17,944 bases of DNA from NCBI GenBank assembly GCA_034440595.1, contig JAWXCH010000433.1:1-17944 (forward strand). Reading direction: 5' to 3'. A program made the position numbers and the translations under genes. The notes under the pieces were generated by a model that was given only the letters and a program-made list of their open reading frames with translations, did not search any database and had not been told where the DNA came from. Below are positions 7,225-13,262 of this stretch, piece after piece (positions within the stretch are counted from its first letter, which is position 1; each line of letters begins with the position of its first letter). The DNA is from JAWXCH01 sp034440595. GTDB taxonomy: Bacteria; Planctomycetota; Planctomycetia; Pirellulales; JALHPA01.

Positions 7225-8004
7225 ATGAACGTCCTTGAAGAAATCGTGGTGACCAAGCGGCAGGAAATCGAGCGAGCGCAGACACTGCGCCCGTTGGCCG
7301 AGGTGCGTGCTGCTGCCGAGTCCGCCGGCCCAACTCGTGATTTCTTTGCGGCTCTGGCCGTGCCCGGCCCTATCAAGTTGATTGCCGAAGTAAAAAAGGC
7401 GAGTCCCTCGGCAGGTCTGATTCGTGCCGATTTTGATCCGGTCGCCATTGCACAAATATATGAGAAGCACGGGGCGAGCTGCCTCAGTGTGTTAACCGAT
7501 GAGAAATACTTCCAGGGACACTTGGACTATCTGCAACAAGTTCGCGCGGCAGTCAACATTCCCTGCCTGCGCAAGGATTTCATTCTCGATCCATACCAAC
7601 TCTATGAAGCACGTGCCGTTGGTGCCGATGCAGTGCTATTGATTGCCGAATGCCTGGACGACTGTGCCTTGCGATCCCTGCACAATCTGGCAATCGAGCT
7701 GGGAATGACACCACTGGTCGAACTTTACGAGCCACAAAATCTGCCCCGCGTCCTGGATGCCGGGGCGACCTTGATCGGCGTGAATAACCGGGACTTACGG
7801 AGCTTCAAGACCGATCTGGAGCATACGCTTCGCATTCATGAACTGGTGCCCGCGGATTGTGTGTTGGTTTCCGAGAGCGGCATTCAAACAAGGGCCGATG
7901 TCGAGCGTCTGCAATCCGCCGGGGTGGCGGCGATTCTGGTCGGCGAAAGCCTGATGCGGCAGCCAGATATCGGCGTGGCGGTCGATCGATTGCTCGGTCG
8001 CTAA
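7225..8004 (+). CDS. trpC: Indole-3-glycerol phosphate synthase TrpC
   Basis: TrpC closes the pyrrole ring of CdRP to give indole-3-glycerol phosphate, the fourth step of tryptophan synthesis, as a cytoplasmic (beta/alpha)8 barrel. From the ATG at 7225 it has 259 residues, the normal length for a monofunctional enzyme without a fused TrpF. Catalytic motifs are in order: IAEVKKASPSAG (53-64), LRKDFILDPYQ (115-125) with the general-acid Lys near 117, VELYE (165-169), IGVNNRDL (184-191) and SESGI (216-220). A TTG at 7210 would add five residues (MAIVF), but the MNVLEEIV start fits the family better. No other trp gene is in view; the partner is purH, 24 bases upstream. The pairing may reflect shared use of PRPP-derived pathways, which is inference only. 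Confidence 0.96.
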   Translation: MNVLEEIVVTKRQEIERAQTLRPLAEVRAAAESAGPTRDFFAALAVPGPIKLIAEVKKASPSAGLIRADFDPVAIAQIYEKHGASCLSVLTDEKYFQGHLDYLQQVRAAVNIPCLRKDFILDPYQLYEARAVGADAVLLIAECLDDCALRSLHNLAIELGMTPLVELYEPQNLPRVLDAGATLIGVNNRDLRSFKTDLEHTLRIHELVPADCVLVSESGIQTRADVERLQSAGVAAILVGESLMRQPDIGVAVDRLLGR

Positions 8005-8048
8005 CGGCAGTTTGCGGCAGTGACGCACAAAACGGCTTCATTCTGCAA

Positions 8049-8077
8049 TCGAAATCAGGCCACGCTTGCGGTACAAT
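8049..8077 (+). promoter_or_regulatory. Candidate sigma-70 type promoter
   Basis: TCGAAA (8049-8054, 4 of 6 to the -35 consensus) and TACAAT (8072-8077, 5 of 6 to the -10 consensus) are separated by exactly 17 bases. The site lies in the 123-base gap after trpC and about 50 bases before the GTG start at 8128, which fits a promoter for the membrane protein-cupin-ligA unit. Confidence 0.4.
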
Positions 8078-8127
8078 AGCGACATCTGGGGAACGATATC
8101 TGATTTGTACCGTTAGCCGAAACTCTC

Positions 8128-8466
8128 GTGGCCAAACCGAAGTCTCCATTCAATCCGTTTTATGCACTTCTGGTGCTATTGGGCATCGCCTTCACCATCA
8201 CGGCATGCGCCTACACGGTGATGTCATTCCGCGCCAATAAGCTGGATCTAAACCCCCAAGAGAACGCTGATGATGAAGGTTTGATGAACCTATTGCGGCA
8301 GCGTGGGGGCACTATCATGGCCATCGAGGTCGCCTTGCTAGGGGTGACCACGGTGGCCGCGATTGGGCTGGATCAGTTCCGTCAGAATCGCGACGAACAG
8401 AAAAAACTAGCAGCAGCAATTGCCACAGGTTCTCCCTCTTCAGAAACCAATTCGGATTCCCAGTGA
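8128..8466 (+). CDS. Small two-helix membrane protein, function unknown
   Basis: I do not recognise a named family. The 112-residue protein starts at GTG 8128. It has two hydrophobic segments: about residues 10-33 (FYALLVLLGIAFTITACAYT) and about 62-82 (TIMAIEVALLGVTTVAAIGL). They are separated by a polar, acidic loop of roughly 28 residues and followed by a charged, Ser-rich tail. This suggests an inner-membrane protein with both ends on the same side. The opening KPKSPFNPFYALLVLLG is the style of small conserved planctomycete membrane proteins. The stop TGA overlaps the next ATG by one base (TGATG), so translation is probably coupled to the cupin. A plausible promoter lies at 8049-8077. No ribosome site is obvious before the GTG. 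The gene is likely real; its function cannot be given. Confidence 0.75.
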   Translation: MAKPKSPFNPFYALLVLLGIAFTITACAYTVMSFRANKLDLNPQENADDEGLMNLLRQRGGTIMAIEVALLGVTTVAAIGLDQFRQNRDEQKKLAAAIATGSPSSETNSDSQ

Positions 8467-8846
8467 TGAAAGTCGAACACTACGAAGATATCCCTGCGCA
8501 AAAAGTCGACATGCCCGGCTCGCAGGATTGCCAGATCCGCGTGCTGGTCAGCGATCGAGACGGCGCGCCGACATTTGCCATGCGTCAGTTTGAAGTTGCT
8601 GTTGGCGGATTTACTCCGCGGCATTTTCACGACTACGAACACGAGGTGTTTGTCCTCGCTGGCGAAGGGACCGTCAGTCACGGTGACACGCAGCATCCGT
8701 TAAAAACGGGGGACGTGATCTTTGTCGCCCCGAACGAAGTCCATCAGTTTCAAAACACCGGCAGCGCGCCGTTGAAGTTTCTCTGCTTGATTCCCAATTC
8801 GGCGGCTGGCAAGCCGATTACCGTGGCACCCAACGAAGGCTGTTAA
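8466..8846 (+). CDS. Cupin-domain protein
   Basis: This is a single-domain cupin of 126 residues, probably a small cytoplasmic metal-binding beta-barrel. Cupin motif 1 is GGFTPRHFHDYEHEVFVLAGEG with metal-ligand candidates His53, His55 and Glu60. Motif 2 is GDVIFVAPNEVHQFQN with His93 as the fourth ligand. All four ligands are present, so metal binding is likely. The substrate is unknown: single cupins include dioxygenases, isomerases and plain binding proteins. The start is ATG 8466, sharing its A with the upstream TGA stop. A GTG just before it would add one Met and is less likely. ligA follows after 18 bases. Nothing in the sequence ties the cupin to DNA ligation, so the operon may simply be shared transcription. 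Confidence 0.9.
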   Translation: MKVEHYEDIPAQKVDMPGSQDCQIRVLVSDRDGAPTFAMRQFEVAVGGFTPRHFHDYEHEVFVLAGEGTVSHGDTQHPLKTGDVIFVAPNEVHQFQNTGSAPLKFLCLIPNSAAGKPITVAPNEGC

Positions 8847-8864
8847 ACAACAGGGGCAGACAAG

Positions 8865-10865
8865 ATGGCCGCAAAGGATGTAGCAAGAATCGACCAGCTC
8901 AGGCAGGAACTGCGCCGTCACGACCGGCTGTACTACACGCTGGCTAAACCGGAAATCACGGATCTGGCATACGATCAGTTGATGACCGAGCTGCGGCAGT
9001 TGGAGTTAAAGCACCCGGAAACGATCACGCCGGACAGCCCCACACAGCGCGTCGGCGAAGAGCCTATCGAGGGCCTGACCGCAGTTTCGCATCGTGTGCC
9101 GATGCTGTCGATTGAAAATACCTACAGCGTTGAAGAGCTTCGCCACTACGGGCAGCGGCTGGACAAACTGCTGGCCGGTGAGGCAATCGAATGGGTCATT
9201 GAGCTGAAAATTGATGGCGTGGCCGTTTCGCTACTCTATGAGAATGGCCTGCTGGTCCGCGCTGCCACACGCGGCAACGGCCAGACCGGCGACGATATCA
9301 CGCACAATGTGCGGACGATGGCCGATGTGCCGCTGCGACTGTCGGGCAACCCGCCCCCCGTGCTGGAAGTTCGCGGCGAAGTCTACATGACCAACGCCGA
9401 TCTGGTGCGATTGAACGAAGCGCAGAAAGAAGCTGGCAGGGAACTGTACGCCAATACGCGTAATGTGGCCGCCGGCAGCATTCGCTTATTGGATCCTCGG
9501 ATCTGTGCGCAGCGACGACTCCGGTTGTTCTGTCACGGTATTGGCTACTCCGAAGGTTTCACCGTCGCTACGCACATGGAGTTTTTGGCGCGGCTAGAGG
9601 AATTCGGCCTGCCAGCCACGCCGATGGTCACCTGCTGGCCAACATTGGAACAAGCGATTGCGCACTGCGAAGAACTAATCGAGCAATTGCACGAAATCGA
9701 CTTTGAAGTGGATGGGCTGGTTCTGAAAGTGAACCGCTATGAGCAGCGTGAGCGACTCGGCAGCACTTCCAAAAGCCCACGCTGGGTTATCGCCTATAAG
9801 TTTGAAAAGTACGAGGCCGTGACACGCTTGAACGAGATCCGCGTGCAAGTTGGCAAGACGGGCACAATTACCCCTGTGGCGGAACTGGAGGCCGTGGAGC
9901 TAGCCGGGACAGTGGTTCGCCGCGCGAGTTTGCACAATGCCGATGAAATTGCTCGCAAGGATATTCGCATCGGCGATGTAGTTGTCGTGGAGAAAGCGGG
10001 CAAAGTGATCCCGCATATTGTTCGCGTTGAGAAGCACGAACGGCAGACAGAGCTGCAACCGTTTCAGTTTCCCACGCATTGTCCCGAATGCGACACGTTG
10101 CTGATTAAGGATGGAGGCGGTGTATACATCCGTTGTCCCAACGTGCTGTGCCCCGCGCAGGTGCGCGAGCGGATCCGCTACTTCGCATCGCGCAATGCGA
10201 TGGACATTGAGGGACTGGGTGACAAACTGGTCGAGCAACTGGTGGCCGATGGTTTGGTGCGCACCTATGGAGACCTGTACCGGCTGACGGCAGAGCAACT
10301 CAGTAATCTGGAGCGGATGGGAAAAAAGTCTTCCGAAAACCTGGTCGAGAGCATTCAGTCCAGTCGCACTCGGGGACTGGCTCGCCTACTGAATGCCTTA
10401 TCGATTCGGCACGTAGGCATCCGAGTGGCAACCATATTAGCCAAACATTTTGGGTCGATTGAGCAATTGCGCGCTGCCACGCAAGAAAACCTCAGTTCGG
10501 TGCTAGAAGTTGGCCCGGTCATTGCCGCCAGTGTATATGACTATCTGCAGAGCGATTTTGGCCGCGCCACGATTGACGACCTGTTGAGCCTGGGCATCGA
10601 TATGCAGGCACCTCAGGAAGAAACCGCAAGCGGCGATGGCGCGCTAGCCGGCAAGACGTTTGTCGTAACCGGTACCTTGCCTACTCTTAGCCGCGAGGAA
10701 GCAGAGGCGCTGATCGTAGCCGCTGGAGGCCGCGCGGCCTCCAGCGTTTCTAAAAGAACCGATTATGTCGTCGCTGGTGAGAAGGCGGGTAGCAAGTTGA
10801 CTAAGGCAGAGTCACTGGGCATTCGCATTCTGAATGAAGACGAATTCCGCGAACTGCTGAAGTAG
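8865..10865 (+). CDS. ligA: NAD-dependent DNA ligase LigA
   Basis: LigA seals nicks between Okazaki fragments and in repair, using NAD+ to adenylate its active-site lysine. At 666 residues it is full length. Domains in order: Ia (LYYTLAKPEITDLAYDQL, about 22-39), adenylation domain with the nucleotidyl-transfer motif ELKIDG (Lys115), OB fold (about 315-400), a zinc finger with Cys406, Cys409, Cys424 and Cys429, helix-hairpin-helix repeats (about 430-580), and a C-terminal BRCT domain (about 590-666, GKTFVVTGTLPTLSREEAE). The ATG at 8865 has AGGGG 8 bases upstream. It closes the unit with the membrane protein and cupin, and the peroxiredoxin gene converges on it 38 bases later. No clear terminator lies in that gap. 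Confidence 0.98.
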   Translation: MAAKDVARIDQLRQELRRHDRLYYTLAKPEITDLAYDQLMTELRQLELKHPETITPDSPTQRVGEEPIEGLTAVSHRVPMLSIENTYSVEELRHYGQRLDKLLAGEAIEWVIELKIDGVAVSLLYENGLLVRAATRGNGQTGDDITHNVRTMADVPLRLSGNPPPVLEVRGEVYMTNADLVRLNEAQKEAGRELYANTRNVAAGSIRLLDPRICAQRRLRLFCHGIGYSEGFTVATHMEFLARLEEFGLPATPMVTCWPTLEQAIAHCEELIEQLHEIDFEVDGLVLKVNRYEQRERLGSTSKSPRWVIAYKFEKYEAVTRLNEIRVQVGKTGTITPVAELEAVELAGTVVRRASLHNADEIARKDIRIGDVVVVEKAGKVIPHIVRVEKHERQTELQPFQFPTHCPECDTLLIKDGGGVYIRCPNVLCPAQVRERIRYFASRNAMDIEGLGDKLVEQLVADGLVRTYGDLYRLTAEQLSNLERMGKKSSENLVESIQSSRTRGLARLLNALSIRHVGIRVATILAKHFGSIEQLRAATQENLSSVLEVGPVIAASVYDYLQSDFGRATIDDLLSLGIDMQAPQEETASGDGALAGKTFVVTGTLPTLSREEAEALIVAAGGRAASSVSKRTDYVVAGEKAGSKLTKAESLGIRILNEDEFRELLK

Positions 10866-10903
10866 CTTACTTCCGCGAACGAACAACCGCCGACTACAGT
10901 TTT

Positions 10904-11470
10904 CTAGCTTTTCGATTTCTCGCTTTTGGCCGGAACATCCAGTTCCTTCAGCTTGTCGGCGATGTCCTTGGCAGTGTTCTTGACATCGACTTTGGTCTCA
11001 ACGTGCTTGATCTTGCCGTCGGCGCCGATATAGATCGTGTGTCGTTTGGCATAGCCGCCCACACCTAGCACGCCATACGCCTTGGCAGTGGTTTTCTCCG
11101 GATCACTTAGGATCGGATAATCCAGTTCCAATGACTCAGCGAATTTTTTGTTGTCTTCAGCCGTGTCGGTGCTGGCCGTGAAATAGGCTACGTCAAATGC
11201 GCGAATCGCTTCGCCATTCTCCTTCATGTTCTTGCACTCGATCGTGCAGCCGCCGGTAAATGCCTTGGGATACCAGGCAATCACGACAGCTTGCTTGCCG
11301 GCAAAGTCTTTCAACTCATAAGTCTTGCCGTCGGAGCCTTCGAGTTTAAAGTCGGGTGCAGTGTCGCCAGCCTTCAGTGCGGCAGCATCATCAGCAGCAC
11401 AAGATATGGTAGATCCGACCAGCAGACAGGCCGCAACCAACAACGACAACGAAACAGCTAAATTCTTCAT
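10904..11470 (-). CDS. Exported Bcp/PrxQ-like peroxiredoxin
   Basis: This is a thioredoxin-fold AhpC/TSA peroxiredoxin of 188 residues that reduces hydroperoxides through a reactive cysteine. An N-terminal hydrophobic signal (about 1-26, MKNLAVSLSLLVAACLLVGS) sends it out of the cytoplasm, unlike classical cytoplasmic Bcp. A cut after SCA at 25 is likely; lipid attachment cannot be excluded. The domain starts GDTAPDFKLEGSDG. The active site is YPKAFTGGCTIECKN with Thr72 and peroxidatic Cys75, and KRHTIYIG near 142-149 supplies the conserved Arg. A second Cys at 79 gives CxxxC, one residue shorter than the CxxxxC of E. coli Bcp. The tail is Lys-rich. It is transcribed toward ligA. Its electron donor is unknown, and no thioredoxin gene is nearby. 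Confidence 0.92.
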   Translation of the reverse strand: MKNLAVSLSLLVAACLLVGSTISCAADDAAALKAGDTAPDFKLEGSDGKTYELKDFAGKQAVVIAWYPKAFTGGCTIECKNMKENGEAIRAFDVAYFTASTDTAEDNKKFAESLELDYPILSDPEKTTAKAYGVLGVGGYAKRHTIYIGADGKIKHVETKVDVKNTAKDIADKLKELDVPAKSEKSKS

Positions 11471-11732
11471 GGTTCTTTACCTATAGGGAGGAGATATGCG
11501 GTGGGAACTCTCGCTGCACAGCAAGGGCGCTGCTGGCACTTATCAAACTACCAATCGTCAGCTTCTATGTCCACAACTGCTAGCTTACCCAAATAACGGA
11601 CACCATTGATTCACGGCACCAACGCTTAGGGCCCGATGCCGGCATTCCAGCAGAGCGGCGATCGAGCAACCTGAGCGATTCTCGGTCAGAATTACAATAC
11701 CTAGTCGCCCGGCTGCTTCTCTCAATCATACG

Positions 11733-11762
11733 TTACGATCCGCCTGTACAGATTCTCATAAT
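11733..11762 (+). promoter_or_regulatory. Weak candidate promoter for the PDZ gene
   Basis: CATAAT (11757-11762) matches 5 of 6 of the -10 consensus. TTACGA (11733-11738), 18 bases upstream, matches only 3 of 6 of the -35. A start here would give a leader of about 160 bases that contains the hairpin at 11781. Confidence 0.2.
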
Positions 11763-11780
11763 GCGTACAACTCGGCGAAA

Positions 11781-11801
11781 ACCTTGCAAAAAGGTCTTTT
11801 T
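11781..11801 (+). terminator. Small hairpin with T run in the PDZ leader
   Basis: ACCTT (11781-11785) pairs with AAGGT (11791-11795) around GCAAA, followed by C and five T. It looks like a very short intrinsic terminator or attenuator about 130 bases before the PDZ start. The 5-bp stem is weak, so a chance occurrence is possible. Confidence 0.2.
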
Positions 11802-11918
11802 CTGCTGCGAGCCTGGTGCCCAATCACATCTTCCTCGCGGTTAGGCACGCGCGCTGCATAGTGGGCCGCATGAGAACGCAAATCGGCTGTTCTCCGCCAT
11901 GGAACAAAACACTAATTT

Positions 11919-11924
11919 GAGGAG
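11919..11924 (+). promoter_or_regulatory. Strong RBS fixing the PDZ-gene start
   Basis: GAGGAG lies 7 bases before ATG 11932. The frame is also open from an ATG at 11899, but that start would place this site inside the coding sequence and add eleven polar residues ahead of the signal peptide. The site therefore decides for 11932. Confidence 0.75.
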
Positions 11925-11931
11925 ATTACTA

Positions 11932-13122
11932 ATGTCACGTTTCACTAAACTCAGGTATCTACCAGTTGCCGGCTGCGGGCTGATTGCCTCCGCACTCGCC
12001 GGGGTGACGCTAGCACAGACTAGCCCGCCGGCCACACCTGCTCGACCAGCACCAGCGCCCGCAGTTGCCGAACCGGCCCCGATTATCGACCGTGGGCCGC
12101 GCGATCCGGCCACACCGCGGCCAATCCGCGACGCCGTGCGCGACGCGGCTCGCGAAAGCGGACGGGAACTACGTGATGCTTCCCGCGAAGGTGGCCGCGC
12201 TCTACGTGAAGGGGCCACTCGTTTAGGTAACGCCACAGAGGAAGCGGTTCTCGATGCCAGGGACGCAATCCGCGGCGAGAATCTGCGATCTGCCGATATT
12301 GGCGTCTGGTTCAAACGGGATACGGCAAACGGGCTGATCGTGGCCGATATCGGCACCGGCGAGTTCGCTAAGAGTATCGGCCTGAAAGAAGGGGACCGAA
12401 TTGTGTCTGTTAGCGGACATCCGGTGAATCGCGAAGTGGACTTCATGCGCGCTTTGTACATCAAACAAGCGCAGGCACAGCCGCTGCAAGTCGTCGTGAT
12501 GAGAGCTGGGCAGGAAGCGACCGTCGAACTGCATCCTGCTCAACTGCTGGCCGCTTATCAGCGTACCAGCTATGACCCGATGGAAAATTTCGGAGTAGTA
12601 CTAGATGATCGCTATCCAGATCGAGTCGTTATCTGGCGCGTGCTACCAAGGACGCCCGCTTATTATGCCGGTTTTCGCCCACGCGATATCATCACCACCT
12701 TCCATGGTCGTCCGGTGACTTCAACGGCTGACTTGACTGTTCTGGTCGAAAAGGCCGAACCAGGTTGGTTGGATGTTGAAGTCACGCGCAACCAGCAAAC
12801 ACGCAAACTGGAAGTTGAAATGGCGCAGCAGCCGGCGGTAGGAGAACGAACCACCTTCCGCCGTGATCTGGATATCAATAACCAACGTCGTATCGAGCGA
12901 CAAGATGAACGCCGCGACGGGCTGCAAGACCTTCGCGAAAATCGTGACCCTGTGGAACGGCGAGAGGATCGCCGCGATACTCGACAGGATATCCGAGAAG
13001 AGTTGCGTGAGCCTGCCCCGAAAGCGGATGTACGAGATCGCGTGAATCCTCAACCGGTCGACGCTCCGGGCAAAGCAACTGCTCCTGTGCCACAACCAGG
13101 TGGTGCAATCGGCAGAAAGTAG
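11932..13122 (+). CDS. Exported two-PDZ protein with Arg/Asp-rich flanks
   Basis: From ATG 11932 the protein has 396 residues. A signal peptide (about 1-28, cut near VTLA-QT) exports it. Next come a Pro/Ala linker (30-64) and a helical segment rich in Arg, Asp, Glu and Ala (65-115) that contains two 11-residue repeats. Two PDZ-like domains follow: about 119-200 (GLKEGDRIVSVSGHPV) and about 218-300 (AGFRPRDIITTFHGRPV). The end is a very charged helical tract (309-360, full of RRD, ERR and RED) and a Pro/Gly tail. There is no trypsin-like domain, so it is not HtrA/DegP; it resembles only the PDZ half of such proteins. A peptide-binding or scaffold role in the periplasm is inference. A strong terminator ends the gene. 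Confidence 0.85.
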   Translation: MSRFTKLRYLPVAGCGLIASALAGVTLAQTSPPATPARPAPAPAVAEPAPIIDRGPRDPATPRPIRDAVRDAARESGRELRDASREGGRALREGATRLGNATEEAVLDARDAIRGENLRSADIGVWFKRDTANGLIVADIGTGEFAKSIGLKEGDRIVSVSGHPVNREVDFMRALYIKQAQAQPLQVVVMRAGQEATVELHPAQLLAAYQRTSYDPMENFGVVLDDRYPDRVVIWRVLPRTPAYYAGFRPRDIITTFHGRPVTSTADLTVLVEKAEPGWLDVEVTRNQQTRKLEVEMAQQPAVGERTTFRRDLDINNQRRIERQDERRDGLQDLRENRDPVERREDRRDTRQDIREELREPAPKADVRDRVNPQPVDAPGKATAPVPQPGGAIGRK

Positions 13123-13145
13123 TCGCAACGGCGATCAGCCGAAAC

Positions 13146-13194
13146 GCGCTAGCGTCCGGTTGATGGAGTGGCCGTCAGAACCACCGGCTACCGC
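13146..13194. repeat. Imperfect inverted repeat, possible intergenic repeat unit
   Basis: GCGCTAGCGTCCGGTT (13146-13161) and AACCACCGGCTACCGC (13179-13194) are complementary at 11 of 16 positions, with 17 bases between. The CTAGCG...CCGGTT style recalls GC-rich palindromes I associate with planctomycete intergenic regions. It lies between two convergent genes just before a terminator. Whether other copies exist cannot be seen. Confidence 0.35.
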
Positions 13195-13221
13195 CCAGTG
13201 GCCGATAGGATCGAAAGCACT

Positions 13222-13262
13222 GAGAAGCGTCTGAAGGTGTGTAGCCTTCAGACGCTTTTCTT
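13222..13262. terminator. Strong terminator shared by convergent genes
   Basis: GAGAAGCGTCTGAAGG (13222-13237) pairs with CCTTCAGACGCTTTTC (13245-13260) around a 7-base loop: 16 bp with a single G-T wobble. On the plus strand the 3' arm ends in a T-rich run, ending the PDZ transcript 100 bases after its stop. On the minus strand the stem begins right at the TPR stop codon, so it can also end that transcript. Confidence 0.85.

Larger units (their letters stand above)
11471..11918. other. Divergent intergenic region, peroxiredoxin / PDZ gene
   Basis: About 450 bases lie between the two divergent genes. I see no open frame worth calling. On the plus strand a weak promoter-like pair lies at 11733-11762 and a small hairpin with a T run at 11781-11801. 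On the minus strand TGGACA (11573-11568) with TAGTTT (11550-11545) at 17 bases is a poor candidate for the peroxiredoxin gene. The rest shows no recognisable structure. Confidence 0.35.

Noticed and set aside
6499..7470. 323-codon minus-strand frame across the purH/trpC junction
   Set aside because: It runs opposite two unmistakable enzymes and shows no family motif, so it is an antisense shadow.
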